A program made the position numbers and the translations under genes. 64,000 nt of DNA from JBDHDH01 sp039591615 (GTDB taxonomy: Bacteria; Gemmatimonadota; Gemmatimonadetes; Gemmatimonadales; GWC2-71-9). A model generated the notes under the pieces. The model saw only the letters and a program-made list of their open reading frames with translations. It ran no database searches and was not told the origin of the DNA. How positions within the stretch are numbered: position 1 is the first letter of the stretch; every line of letters begins with the position of its first letter. The stretch is from contig JBDHDH010000002.1 of assembly GCA_039591615.1 (NCBI GenBank), positions 1-64,000 on the forward strand, in the 5' to 3' direction. Positions 1 through 8,144 of the stretch are shown one piece after another.

Positions 1-852
1 GGCGCTCCCATAGCTGATGAGCACTCGGACCCGCTGACCAGCGTTCACCAACCTTCGTTGATCTTCTCGCCGAATCCCGTAGAGCATCTGGAACTCGTAT
101 GCCTCCGGGCGAACTCCGGTTGAACGTGCAAGCTCCCGGGTTCTGGCGATGAGCGCCGGATCGTGGGTGGCGATTCCCGGTACGGTTCCTCCGTGGCTCC
201 AAGTCGTTTGGAGCAGGCGAACGGCGAGTTGGCAAAACTGCTCGTCGACCTCGCCCTTGCGGGGGAACGCAAGCGCGGTCGGCTCTCGATAGGCGCCCTT
301 CACGAGCCGGATGACTGGAGCGAGGCTGGCGAGGGCGTCCAGGTCGGACGTGGTGCGACGGAGGTAGGCCTGGAGGCACACCCCCACGTTGGCGTATTGG
401 GCTCGGATGCTGCGGAAGAGCGCAAGGGTCACATCGGTGTAAGATGAGCCTTCCATGTCGATCCACACGAAGTTACCGAGTTCGCCAGCGTGCGCTGCAA
501 GTCGACACAATTCTTCCTCACACGCGTCTCGGTTGATGTCGACGCCAAGTTGGGTGAGCTTGACAGACAGGTGGCACGGAAGTGAGCGGCGGTCGATTCG
601 ACCAAGGACATCGAGGTAGTGCCCGGTGACCTCTCGCACCTCCGTCAGATTTGACACGTTCTCGCCGAGCCGGGTGAGCACGGTGGTGATGCCGGCACTG
701 CGCAGTTCCTCGGCAGCGTTGAGCGCCGACTCGACATCCTCGCCTGGCATGAAGCGGCGTACAGCTCGCTGGGTGAAGCGTCGGCGCACGACCTGACGCT
801 CCAACCAGTGGCTCTGAGAACCCTTCAAGAGAGCTGTGCGGAGAATACCCAT
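1..852 (-). CDS. Proline dehydrogenase (C-terminus cut by window edge)
   Basis: The frame is open to the left edge, so the first 284 residues are present. Stand-alone bacterial proline dehydrogenases are about 300 residues, so roughly 20 are missing. The enzyme oxidises L-proline to pyrroline-5-carboxylate with FAD and passes electrons to quinone. Visible blocks of the FAD-binding barrel are SVKLTQLG (about 96-103), VWIDMEGSSYTD (about 129-140), RLVKGAYRE (about 182-190) and YEFQMLYGIRRE (about 252-263). The start is the ATG at 850-852, which gives MGILRTALLKGS. No clear Shine-Dalgarno sequence precedes it. It starts 19 nt after a tRNA-Ser on the same strand, so the two may be co-transcribed. 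The frame has no stop codon inside the window and the motifs are in order. The partner P5C dehydrogenase is not in view. Confidence 0.9.
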   Translation of the reverse strand, partial: MGILRTALLKGSQSHWLERQVVRRRFTQRAVRRFMPGEDVESALNAAEELRSAGITTVLTRLGENVSNLTEVREVTGHYLDVLGRIDRRSLPCHLSVKLTQLGVDINRDACEEELCRLAAHAGELGNFVWIDMEGSSYTDVTLALFRSIRAQYANVGVCLQAYLRRTTSDLDALASLAPVIRLVKGAYREPTALAFPRKGEVDEQFCQLAVRLLQTTWSHGGTVPGIATHDPALIARTRELARSTGVRPEAYEFQMLYGIRREDQRRLVNAGQRVRVLISYGSA

Positions 853-871
853 GTCATTCGGGTGAGGCGTA

Positions 872-958
872 CGGAGAGGGTGGGATTCGAACCCACGAGG
901 CCCTTGCGAGCCTACCGGTTTTCGAGACCGGCTCCTTCAACCACTCGGACACCTCTCC
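872..958 (-). tRNA. tRNA-Ser(CGA)
   Basis: On the - strand the sequence folds as a class II tRNA. The 7-bp acceptor stem is GGAGAGG/CCTCTCC with discriminator G, the anticodon loop is CTCGAAA closed by CCGGT/ACCGG, there is a long variable arm (GTAGGCTCGCAAGGGCCTC), and the T-arm is GTGGGTTCGAATCCCAC. The anticodon is CGA, reading serine codon UCG. The 3' CCA is not encoded. A tRNA-type promoter lies just upstream. Confidence 0.95.
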
Positions 959-969
959 CTGAGGCGTGC

Positions 970-998
970 ATAATAGGGGCCTCTTGGTATAGTTTCCA
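970..998 (-). promoter_or_regulatory. Candidate promoter for tRNA-Ser
   Basis: Read on the - strand: TGGAAA (993-998), a 17-nt spacer, then TATTAT (970-975), 11 nt before the mature tRNA 5' end. The -10 is close to consensus and the -35 matches 4 of 6 bases. The same short interval holds TATAGT (988-993) on the + strand, a possible -10 for the gene starting at 1005, but without a convincing -35. Confidence 0.5.
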
Positions 999-1004
999 CC
1001 CTGC

Positions 1005-1943
1005 ATGCGCCCCGACGTTCTGATCGCTGCCGAGCTTCGCGAGTTGATTCCCGACCACGCCCTGCGCGACCTCGCGGTTCGGTGGCTTCCCGGTACCGCT
1101 GCGACACCGAGCGGTCAGTACCTTGCTTTGATCCCGCTCCTCTCCCGCCCCGTGCGCACCGCGGAGTTGGAGAGGCTCCCTAACTTAAAGATCGTTGCGA
1201 ATTGCGCCGTTGGCGTTGACAACATCGATCTTTCCGCCGCCGAGCAACGGGGAGTTACCGTCACGAACACGCCGGACGTCCTCACCGACGCCACGGCGGA
1301 TCTCACCTGGGCGCTGATCCTCGCGGTGGCTCGACGACTGAAGGAGGGACAGCGGCTCATTGCCGGCGGCCGGTGGCGGGGGTGGCATCCGACGCAACTC
1401 CTGGGTCTGGAGCTCGCAGGCCGAACACTCGGTATCGTCGGGGCGGGACGGATCGGGCAGGCGGTTGCCAGACGGGCAGCCGGATTCGGTATGCGCGTTC
1501 TCTATTCCTCGCGGACTCACAAGCCCGAGTTCGAGCGGGCGACGGGGGCATCTCATGTCGATCTCAATACGCTCCTGGGCCAGAGTGATGTGGTCTCGCT
1601 GCATTTGCCCGCGACGGATCAGACGCGTGGCTTGTTCGATCGCGAGCGACTGGCTCTTTGTAAGGAAGGGGCGCTATTCATTAACACGGCCCGCGGCGAT
1701 CTGATCCATGAGGCAGCGCTGATGGAAGCGCTCGAGCGCGGCCAACTGGGCGGAGCCGGGCTAGACGTCTTCGCTGACGAGCCCTGCATCCCAGCACCCC
1801 TCGTGGACCACCCACGGGTTGTTGTGCTCCCTCACATCGGGAGCGCTACCACAGACACCAGGCGTGCCATGGCCGCGCTCGCCCTGCGCAACGTCCTGGC
1901 GATCCTAGCCGGGGAGGCTCCAATCACACCCGTGCTCCGTTGA
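1005..1943 (+). CDS. D-isomer specific 2-hydroxyacid dehydrogenase
   Basis: The 312-residue protein has the usual length and architecture of glyoxylate/hydroxypyruvate-type reductases. An N-terminal catalytic half leads into the NAD(P) Rossmann domain with GIVGAGRIGQ (about 143-152). The conserved catalytic trio is visible as Arg in NTARGD (about 230), Glu in DVFADEP (about 259) and His in LPHIGS (about 277). It would interconvert a 2-oxoacid and a D-2-hydroxyacid in the cytosol. Closest in feel is glyoxylate reductase, but the substrate cannot be set from sequence alone. The start is the ATG at 1005; a TATAGT hexamer ends 11 nt upstream, which would make the transcript almost leaderless. The next gene is pyrR, 36 nt downstream, probably a separate unit. 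Confidence 0.85.
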   Translation: MRPDVLIAAELRELIPDHALRDLAVRWLPGTAATPSGQYLALIPLLSRPVRTAELERLPNLKIVANCAVGVDNIDLSAAEQRGVTVTNTPDVLTDATADLTWALILAVARRLKEGQRLIAGGRWRGWHPTQLLGLELAGRTLGIVGAGRIGQAVARRAAGFGMRVLYSSRTHKPEFERATGASHVDLNTLLGQSDVVSLHLPATDQTRGLFDRERLALCKEGALFINTARGDLIHEAALMEALERGQLGGAGLDVFADEPCIPAPLVDHPRVVVLPHIGSATTDTRRAMAALALRNVLAILAGEAPITPVLR

Positions 1944-1968
1944 CGGTCCCTCGGGTTGTATCTAAGTT
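1940..1968 (+). promoter_or_regulatory. Candidate promoter of the pyr operon
   Basis: TTGACG (1940-1945), 17-nt spacer, TAAGTT (1963-1968). It overlaps the stop of the preceding gene. A start site about 7 nt after the -10 would leave only a few nucleotides before the pyrR ATG at 1980. No PyrR-type attenuator hairpin fits in that space. Confidence 0.4.
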
Positions 1969-1979
1969 GGCGATAGGGT

Positions 1980-2528
1980 ATGGGCACTAACGAGCGGAGT
2001 ACCCTCTTCGACGCCCGCGCAGTCGCGCGGGCGCTTGAGCGTATGTCCCGCGAGATCGTCGAGTACGCTGACGGCACCGAACGACTGGTGCTCGTCGGCA
2101 TCCGGCGGCGTGGCGTGGAGCTGGCGAGCCGGCTTGGCCAACTCATTGCCCATCGCGAGGGTGTGACGGTTCCCCAAGGCGCCCTCGACATCACCCTCTA
2201 CCGGGACGATCTCGAAACTGTGGGCCCCCGGCCCATCGTTGGCGAGACCCACCTGCCGGGAAACCTCGAGGGCAAATGTATCGTGATCGTCGACGACGTC
2301 CTGTACACTGGTCGGACGGTCCGGGCCGCGATGGATCAGCTCGCGGACTTTGGGCGGCCGGCGCGAGTCGGACTGTGCGTCCTGGTGGATCGCGGCGGGC
2401 GTGAGCTGCCGATCCAGGCGGACATCGTGGGGGAACGCGTCGAGGTTCGTCCTCGCGATCGTGTCGATGTCTTGGTCAATGAGCGGGATGGCCGGGACGC
2501 TGTCGAGCTCGTCGCGGTTCTCGCATGA
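1980..2528 (+). CDS. pyrR: PyrR, pyr operon regulator / uracil phosphoribosyltransferase
   Basis: The 182-residue protein has the size and fold markers of PyrR, including the PRPP-binding loop VIVDDVLYTGRT (about residues 101-112) that defines type I phosphoribosyltransferases. PyrR proteins bind pyr mRNA in response to UMP/PRPP and often have weak uracil phosphoribosyltransferase activity. It is the first gene of pyrR-pyrB-pyrC; its TGA overlaps the pyrB ATG (ATGA, 2525-2528), indicating translational coupling. There is no room upstream for the classic leader attenuator, so regulation, if any, may act on translation. That last point is inference. Confidence 0.9.
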   Translation: MGTNERSTLFDARAVARALERMSREIVEYADGTERLVLVGIRRRGVELASRLGQLIAHREGVTVPQGALDITLYRDDLETVGPRPIVGETHLPGNLEGKCIVIVDDVLYTGRTVRAAMDQLADFGRPARVGLCVLVDRGGRELPIQADIVGERVEVRPRDRVDVLVNERDGRDAVELVAVLA

Positions 2529-3496
2529 ACATCCCCTCGCTCGGGAAGGATCTGCTCGGTCTCGAACCGCTGACACGTGAGCAGATCGGCCTGATTCTCG
2601 ACACGGCCGAGCCGTTCAAGGAGGTCAGCGAGCGGGCGATCAAGAAGGTGCCCACCCTCAGGGGAAAAACCATCGTCAACCTGTTCTTCGAGCCTTCCAC
2701 GCGCACGCGGATCTCGTTCGAGTTTGCGGAAAAGCGCCTCTCCGCCGATACCGTGAACGTCGTCGCCCAGGGTTCGGCCGTGGAGAAAGGCGAGAATCTC
2801 GTCGACACGGCTCGGAACCTCGAGGCGATGCGAATCGACATGGTCGTCATCCGGCACCCGTCCTCGGGGGCGGCTGCCTTCCTGGCGGAGCGGATTCGCT
2901 CGAATGTGATCAACGCCGGGGACGGCAAGCACGAGCACCCCACACAGGGGCTCCTCGACCTCTTCACGATTCGTGAGAGGCTGGGCCGGATCGAAGGGCT
3001 CAAAGTCTGCATCTGCGGTGACATTCTCAACAGCAGAGTGGCCCGGAGCAACATCTGGGGACTGCTGAAGCTCGGCGCGCAAGTGGCGGTGTGCGGTCCC
3101 GGCTCACTCCTTCCGCGCGGCATCCAGGATCTGGGGGTGTGTGTCTTTCGGCGCATCGAGGAGGCCATCGCATGGGCGGATGTCTTGAACATCCTTCGGT
3201 TGCAGCTCGAACGCATGCGCGCCGGCTACCTTCCCTCGCTGCGAGAGTACTACCGGGTCTTCGGCGTCACGGCCGAACGGTTGGCACAGGTCCCACGGCC
3301 ACTCCTCATCCTCCACCCAGGACCCATGAATCGTGGCGTGGAAATCGACTCGCGAGTGGCCGATGGTCCCCACAGCGTCATTCTCGACCAGGTCACGAAC
3401 GGGATCGCCATTCGGATGGCGGTTCTCTATCTCCTGTCAGGCGGGCGGCCGGAGCTAGCGGAGGCGGCGAAGCGCGCCGTTGGGGGGGAACCGTGA
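2525..3496 (+). CDS. pyrB: Aspartate carbamoyltransferase, catalytic subunit
   Basis: PyrB condenses carbamoyl phosphate with L-aspartate, the first committed step of pyrimidine synthesis. The 323-residue protein carries the carbamoyl-phosphate loop FEPSTRTRISFE (about residues 57-68), the HPTQGLLD block (about 139-146) and HPGPMNRGVE (about 262-271). Length is normal for a class B/C catalytic chain. No pyrI regulatory subunit gene follows. It overlaps pyrR by 4 nt and pyrC by 4 nt (GTGA at 3493-3496), so the three genes form one translationally coupled operon. Confidence 0.95.
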   Translation: MNIPSLGKDLLGLEPLTREQIGLILDTAEPFKEVSERAIKKVPTLRGKTIVNLFFEPSTRTRISFEFAEKRLSADTVNVVAQGSAVEKGENLVDTARNLEAMRIDMVVIRHPSSGAAAFLAERIRSNVINAGDGKHEHPTQGLLDLFTIRERLGRIEGLKVCICGDILNSRVARSNIWGLLKLGAQVAVCGPGSLLPRGIQDLGVCVFRRIEEAIAWADVLNILRLQLERMRAGYLPSLREYYRVFGVTAERLAQVPRPLLILHPGPMNRGVEIDSRVADGPHSVILDQVTNGIAIRMAVLYLLSGGRPELAEAAKRAVGGEP

Positions 3497-4782
3497 GGGC
3501 CATCGTGTTGCGTGGTGGCCGGGTGATCGACCCGTCCCAGGACTTCGACGGTACCGCGGATTTGCTCGTGATGGAAGGAAAGGTGGAGGCGTTGGAGCCC
3601 AACGTCTCAGCGCCGGATGGTGCCGAGATCGTTGAAGTCGGAGGGAGGGTCGTCGCTCCGGGTTTGGTCGATGTGCATGTGCATTTACGGGAGCCCGGGC
3701 GGGAAGACGCGGAGACTGTCGCAACCGGAGCCCACGCAGCGGCCGCGGGCGGGTTCACGTCTGTCTGCGCAATGCCCAACACGGATCCCGTTACCGACAA
3801 TCAGGCGGCCGTTGGCTTCATCGTGAAGCAGGGCACCGCCGCTGGGGCTGCGAGGGTGTATCCCATTGGGGCGATCTCACTGGGACAACGCGGCGAACGG
3901 CTGGCGGAGTTCGGCGAGCTGGTGGCGGCCGGGGCCGTCGCCGTGAGCGACGACGGCCACCCCGTCATATCGAGTCACATGATGCGCACTGCCCTCGAGT
4001 ACGCGTCGAGCTTTGGCATCCCCGTGGCGGATCACTGTGAAGACCCCACCTTGGCCGCTGGCGGGGTCATGCACGAAGGCATCGTGTCCACCAAACTGGG
4101 GCTCAAGGGGATCCCAGCCGCTGCTGAAGAGATCATGGTGGCACGCGACATCCTGCTGGCGGAGCTCACCGGTGGACACGTCCACCTGTGTCACGTTTCC
4201 ACCCGTGGATCCGTGGAGATCATTCGACGCGCAAAGGAGCGGCACGTCAACGTCACGGCCGAAGCCACGCCGCACCACTTCACACTGAGCCACGAGGCCT
4301 GCGGCGATTACGATACGAATGCGAAAATGAATCCCCCACTCCGGGAGCCGGAGGACGTCGAACGAATCTGCGAGGCCCTGGCCGACGGCACCATCGACGT
4401 CGTGGCCACCGACCACGCACCCCATCATTACGAGGACAAAGAACGGGAGTTCGACGACGCTCCCTTTGGGGTCGTAGGCCTCGAGACGGCCCTCCCGTTG
4501 GGCATGACTCGGCTCGCACAGCCAGGCCACCTTTCCCTGCCGGCGCTGATTGCACGCATGAGCACCGAGCCCGCCCGGATCTTCCACCTGCCCGGGGGTA
4601 CCCTCAAACGGGGCGTACCGGCCGACGTGGTCGTCTTCGACCCAGACGCCCGATGGATCGTCGAACCGAGGGAATTCGCGTCAAAGAGCCGCAATTCACC
4701 GTTCGGGGAATGGCAGCTCCGCGGACGCGTGGAGCGCACTTATGTGGGCGGGCAGCTCGTGTACCGGAATGGTGAGCGATAG
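3493..4782 (+). CDS. pyrC: Dihydroorotase (type I)
   Basis: PyrC cyclises N-carbamoyl-aspartate to dihydroorotate. The GTG at 3493 overlaps the pyrB stop and gives 429 residues starting VRAIVLRGGRVIDPSQ, a typical amidohydrolase beginning. An upstream ATG in the same frame would add over 130 residues lying entirely inside pyrB and was rejected. Zinc-site motifs are in order: DVHVHLREPG (about 59-68), the region around PNTDP, DHCED, HLCHVSTRGS, and TDHAPHHYEDK. The LREPG form and the length mark the type I family rather than the short E. coli type. It ends in a 1-nt overlap (TAGTG) with the next gene. Confidence 0.95.
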   Translation: MRAIVLRGGRVIDPSQDFDGTADLLVMEGKVEALEPNVSAPDGAEIVEVGGRVVAPGLVDVHVHLREPGREDAETVATGAHAAAAGGFTSVCAMPNTDPVTDNQAAVGFIVKQGTAAGAARVYPIGAISLGQRGERLAEFGELVAAGAVAVSDDGHPVISSHMMRTALEYASSFGIPVADHCEDPTLAAGGVMHEGIVSTKLGLKGIPAAAEEIMVARDILLAELTGGHVHLCHVSTRGSVEIIRRAKERHVNVTAEATPHHFTLSHEACGDYDTNAKMNPPLREPEDVERICEALADGTIDVVATDHAPHHYEDKEREFDDAPFGVVGLETALPLGMTRLAQPGHLSLPALIARMSTEPARIFHLPGGTLKRGVPADVVVFDPDARWIVEPREFASKSRNSPFGEWQLRGRVERTYVGGQLVYRNGER

Positions 4783-5459
4783 TGCGTCGTGACGTCGCGA
4801 GACAGATCGCCTGGTCTTGTCGAAGGATGGCGGAGCTCGGGCTCATCGCCGGCCAAGACGGCAACGTCGCTGTGCGCGTGGGCGAGGACCGGGCCCTCGT
4901 TACGGCAACGGGCCTGCTCAAGGCCCAGGTGACGGCCGAGGATATCGTCGAAGTCGACCTCTCCGGGCGGCATATCCGTGGACAGCGCCGGGCCTCTAGC
5001 GAGCTCGACATGCATCTTCGCATTCTCGGGCGGCGCCCCGATGTGGGGGCGGTGGTGCATGCGCACCCGCCTGTCGCTACGGGCTTTGGGGTCGCCGGAG
5101 AGGCGTTTGACGATTGTGTGCTGCCCGAGCTTATCTTCCAGGTGGGCCACGTTCCGCTGGTGCCCTACGGGACGCCGGGGACGCCGGAGCTGGGCGATCA
5201 GATCGAGCCCTATCTGGCGGATTTCAGTGTGCTAGTGCTGGCGAATCACGGGGCCGTGGCCATGGGGCCAACGCTGACCGATGCCATGATTCGGATGGAG
5301 AGTCTCGAGCACGCGGCGAAGATCATTCTCACGGCCAGGCTGCTGGGTCGGGTCCAGCCGTTGGAGGCGTCGCAGGTGGAGCGGCTTGAGTTGTTGCGCC
5401 ATGGCCGCAATCTTGCAGAGCCATATCCCGGGTGTCCCATACCCGAACGGGAGGGTTAG
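4782..5459 (+). CDS. Class II aldolase/adducin family protein
   Basis: The 225-residue protein resembles L-fuculose-phosphate and related zinc-dependent aldolases. The zinc-binding HAHPP motif (about 93-97) and a later His in LANHGAV (about 155) are present, as are the N-terminal GQDGNVAVR loop and the acidic SSELDMH motif (about 72-78). It would cleave a phosphorylated ketose to DHAP and an aldehyde, or act on a related substrate; the specificity is not readable. The GTG start overlaps the pyrC stop by 1 nt, so it is the fourth gene of the pyr operon although no pyrimidine role is known for this family. 5'-deoxyribose/methylthio-sugar salvage is one possible role among others. Confidence 0.8.
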   Translation: MRRDVARQIAWSCRRMAELGLIAGQDGNVAVRVGEDRALVTATGLLKAQVTAEDIVEVDLSGRHIRGQRRASSELDMHLRILGRRPDVGAVVHAHPPVATGFGVAGEAFDDCVLPELIFQVGHVPLVPYGTPGTPELGDQIEPYLADFSVLVLANHGAVAMGPTLTDAMIRMESLEHAAKIILTARLLGRVQPLEASQVERLELLRHGRNLAEPYPGCPIPEREG

Positions 5460-6290
5460 ATGGCGAAGGCGTCCGCCAGGTCCACGGCTGAGATCCAGCG
5501 ACTCCTCGAGGAGAAACTGCGGATCGAGCAGTGGCTCGAGCGGTTGCGGGCTTCCGCAGACAAGACACCCCAGCACGTGCGAGACCGTGTAGCCAACGAC
5601 TATCGGAATCGTCTGGAAGGGGTCATCGCACAGCTGCAGAGCTACCAGGACGAGCTCGCTACCGCCCTCCACGCCCAGCTGGGCCAGCGCGGGGAGCTGC
5701 GGGAAAAGGAGGCCCGGGCCGCCGAGCGCCTGGCCGAGGCGGAACTGCGGCACGCCGTGGGAGAGTACGACGAGGGTCGGTGGGGTGAGATTCGAAGCGA
5801 GATCCTCGAATCCCTGGTCCAAATCCGAGAGAGCCTCGGGGGCGTCGAGGGCGAGATCAAGACGCTGGAGGGAGTGGTATCGCTCTTGGAGCCGGGCGGT
5901 GGGGCGGTAGGGTCGTTTGGGGAAGAGGAGGAGGTTGAGCCGACTGGCCGGGAGGCAGTATCAGGGCGAACGTCGGGGTCGACAGAGCAAGTGACCGCTC
6001 CCAGCGCCGAGGAGTCCGAGGAGGGTCAGACCGATGCCTTCGACGAGCTCGCATTTCTCAAGTCCGTCACGTCAGAATCGGAAGCACCGCGACGCGGTGC
6101 CGCCCGAAACTCGCACGATAGTGCTGATGTCCCGCTCGAGGCGGAGCGGATCAAGTCCGTTTCGGCGGGTGAACGCTTGCCGCCACGGAGCTCCGCGAAA
6201 AAGACGTTGAAGTGTGTGGAGTGTGGGACGATGAACTTGCCCACGGAGTGGTACTGCGAGCGCTGCGGGGCGGAGCTCGCAGCGCTGTAA
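5460..6290 (+). CDS. Coiled-coil protein with C-terminal zinc ribbon, unknown function
   Basis: I do not recognise a named family. The 276-residue protein begins with a long, charged, heptad-rich helix region (about residues 8-140) with many Glu, Arg, Leu and Gln, predicted to be coiled coil. A low-complexity acidic and Ser-rich linker (about 145-245) follows. It ends with a compact zinc ribbon, CVECGTMNLPTEWYCERC (about 252-269), CxxC-x12-CxxC. There is no signal peptide or membrane segment. The ATG directly follows the stop of the aldolase gene, so it closes the pyr operon. The layout suggests a cytosolic scaffold or RNA/protein-binding factor; this is inference. Confidence 0.7.
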   Translation: MAKASARSTAEIQRLLEEKLRIEQWLERLRASADKTPQHVRDRVANDYRNRLEGVIAQLQSYQDELATALHAQLGQRGELREKEARAAERLAEAELRHAVGEYDEGRWGEIRSEILESLVQIRESLGGVEGEIKTLEGVVSLLEPGGGAVGSFGEEEEVEPTGREAVSGRTSGSTEQVTAPSAEESEEGQTDAFDELAFLKSVTSESEAPRRGAARNSHDSADVPLEAERIKSVSAGERLPPRSSAKKTLKCVECGTMNLPTEWYCERCGAELAAL

Positions 6291-6308
6291 CGACTGGAGG
6301 CCGTCGGC

Positions 6309-6563
6309 TCATCCCTTTCCGCGAGCCACCCTCACCAACCGGCGCTTGTGCCGGGCCGCCGCATTGCTCTTGATCAACCCCTTACGCGCAGCGCGATCCA
6401 AGAGCCGTTCCGCCGCTTTCATGGCGTTCTGAGCCGCCTCGGCCGTGGAGGCCGTCCGCACCTGTTTCATGGCTCGTCGTACTGCGGATCGCTGGGCCCG
6501 ATTCCGGGTCCGGCGCCGGTTCGCCTGACGCATGCGCTTTTTTGCGGACGCTATCCTGGGCAC
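6309..6563 (-). CDS. rpsT: 30S ribosomal protein S20
   Basis: S20 is a primary 16S rRNA binder of the small subunit. The GTG at 6561-6563 gives 84 residues, PRIASAKKRMRQANRRR onward, very basic and all helical as expected. The start is set by TAAGGAG (6571-6577 on the - strand), 7 nt upstream. A longer reading from 6644 would add a non-homologous leader. It converges on the zinc-ribbon gene with only 18 nt between stops and no visible terminator. Its promoter is divergent from that of the M50 protease gene. Confidence 0.93.
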   Translation of the reverse strand: MPRIASAKKRMRQANRRRTRNRAQRSAVRRAMKQVRTASTAEAAQNAMKAAERLLDRAARKGLIKSNAAARHKRRLVRVARGKG

Positions 6564-6615
6564 CCAAAATCTCCTTACCGGAACCACTGCGTTGAGCCAG
6601 TCTCGCGCGGGCGGA

Positions 6616-6644
6616 AGTCTATCGCGCAAGTGCTGTTGAGTCAA
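6616..6644 (-). promoter_or_regulatory. Promoter of rpsT
   Basis: On the - strand: TTGACT (6639-6644), 17-nt spacer, TAGACT (6616-6621). The predicted start site leaves a leader of about 45 nt before the GTG of rpsT. The -35 lies 12 nt from the -35 of the divergent M50 promoter. Confidence 0.65.
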
Positions 6645-6656
6645 GGCACTACGCCT

Positions 6657-6685
6657 TTGACACCGGTTTGGGGCTCGGTTACCTT
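6657..6685 (+). promoter_or_regulatory. Promoter of the M50 protease - scpAB unit
   Basis: Perfect -35 TTGACA (6657-6662), 17-nt spacer, TACCTT (6680-6685). It lies 35 nt before the GTG at 6721 and probably serves the co-directional genes that follow. Confidence 0.7.
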
Positions 6686-6720
6686 TCTGCCGCCATTCTA
6701 CCCATGGACCATACTGCAGC

Positions 6721-7407
6721 GTGCAAGAGTTTTTCCTTGCCCTCCCCGTGCTCCTCTTTTCGATGGTGGCGCACGAGTACGCGCATGGATACGCCGCCCT
6801 CCGTCAGGGAGACCCCACGGCGTCCGTGCTCGGCCGGCTAACGCTCAACCCCGTCAAGCACATGGATCTGTGGATGACGATCCTCATGCCCTTGCTGCTC
6901 TTTCTCGCTTCGGGCGGCAGGCTCGTGTTTGGGGGGGCGAAGCCGGTCCCGGTGAATCCGGGCAATTATCGGAACTACAAGCGCGGTGACATCATCGTTT
7001 CGACGGCCGGGATCGCGACGAACCTCGCCCTCTTCGTGATCTGTCTCGGTGCCGGCATCGCCGTGGGCATTGCCGCATCGGTGGTGCCAGTGGGGGCGGG
7101 CGTGTTCGCAGGCGTTCAGCGGATGCTGTTTTGGGGCGTGTGGCTCAATCTGCTACTCGCCTTTTTCAATCTCATCCCGATTCCCCCGCTCGACGGCTCC
7201 CATGTGCTCAAGCATCTGTTACCGCCCCAGGCGGCGATACGCTACCGGAAGTTTGCCCGGTTCGGCTTCTTGGCCCTGCTCGGCTTGATACTCTTCCTCC
7301 CACAAGTGTTGTTCCTCTTGCTCACTCCGGCGTTTGCGCTTCAGGGAATAGCATGTGATCTCGCAGCACCCTACACACTACGGGAGTTCCCGCTTTGTCT
7401 GCTGTGA
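6721..7407 (+). CDS. Site-2 protease family (M50) membrane metalloprotease
   Basis: The 228-residue integral membrane protein has the zinc motif HEYAH (HExxH; H18, E19, H22) in its first membrane segment. The second family motif, PIPPLDGSHVL (N/PxxPxxDG type), lies around residue 160 and supplies the third zinc ligand Asp. Four to six hydrophobic segments are evident. This is the compact, PDZ-free S2P type often found next to scpA-scpB. Substrates are unknown. The GTG start lies 35 nt after a strong promoter. The stop overlaps the scpA start region, so it is translationally linked to chromosome-segregation genes. Confidence 0.85.
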   Translation: MQEFFLALPVLLFSMVAHEYAHGYAALRQGDPTASVLGRLTLNPVKHMDLWMTILMPLLLFLASGGRLVFGGAKPVPVNPGNYRNYKRGDIIVSTAGIATNLALFVICLGAGIAVGIAASVVPVGAGVFAGVQRMLFWGVWLNLLLAFFNLIPIPPLDGSHVLKHLLPPQAAIRYRKFARFGFLALLGLILFLPQVLFLLLTPAFALQGIACDLAAPYTLREFPLCLL

Positions 7408-8144
7408 GCGCGCCGCCCCTGGTGACTACGAGCGACAGGCCTTTCATCGTCCGGGTCGAGGCATTCTCCGGACCTCTGGATCTGCTGCTCCATCTCATCA
7501 GGCAACAGGAGATCGAGATCACGGACATCCCAATTGCGGAGATTGCCGATCAGTTCTTGGAGGCGATCGATGTCCTCGGCTTGAATGAGGCGGCCGACTA
7601 TCTAGAGATGGCGGCTCGGCTGTTGCAGATCAAGGTGCAGATGCTCCTCCCTCGGCCGTTCGATGAGGAAGACTGGGATGATCCGCGGGCGGAGCTGGTG
7701 CGCCGGCTCTTGGAGTACGAGCAAGTTCGGGAACTGGCGTCGTGGCTCTCGAAGCGGGCGGAGTTTCGTGCCGAGCGATTTGCGCGCGGTTGGACCCCGC
7801 CACTGTCCGAGCCCGCTCCGCCACCCCTGGTGTTGGAGCTCGCCGACCTGCTCGCGGCGGTCCAGGAAGTGCTCGACGCGATGCCGGAGCCGGTCGTGCA
7901 TCGTGTCATTCCCCGTCCGCTAGATGTCGAGGGCGCGGCCCGCCGGATCACTGCATTGATCGCGGAGCGGGGGTCGCTCGATTTTCGCGAGTTGTTCGAG
8001 ACGGAGCTGCCGAATCCAGCCGATGTCATCTCCGCCCTCATTGCCGTGCTCGAACTCGCACGAATCGGACAGCTGCTTCTGAATCAACGACAACCCTTCG
8101 GACCCCTGACGATCACTCGTGAAGCGTCGTACGCAACTGCTTGA
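7404..8144 (+). CDS. scpA: Segregation and condensation protein A
   Basis: ScpA is the kleisin that bridges SMC heads in the SMC-ScpA-ScpB complex. The N-terminal signature FIVRVEAFSGPLDLLLHLI and the IxIxxIPIAxIxxQFL-like helix (EITDIPIAEIADQFLE) are clear. The C-terminal winged-helix part (SLDFRELFE...) closes it. Length is 246 residues from the GTG at 7404, which overlaps the upstream stop as GTGA; a TTG at 7395 in frame would add three residues. It overlaps scpB by 26 nt, so the two are translated together. smc itself is not in the window. Confidence 0.92.
   Translation: MSAPPLVTTSDRPFIVRVEAFSGPLDLLLHLIRQQEIEITDIPIAEIADQFLEAIDVLGLNEAADYLEMAARLLQIKVQMLLPRPFDEEDWDDPRAELVRRLLEYEQVRELASWLSKRAEFRAERFARGWTPPLSEPAPPPLVLELADLLAAVQEVLDAMPEPVVHRVIPRPLDVEGAARRITALIAERGSLDFRELFETELPNPADVISALIAVLELARIGQLLLNQRQPFGPLTITREASYATA

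Noticed and set aside
3091..3492. N-terminal extension of pyrC to an upstream ATG
   Set aside because: It lies wholly inside pyrB, has a composition unlike dihydroorotase, and the GTG at 3493 with the GTGA overlap gives the normal N-terminus.
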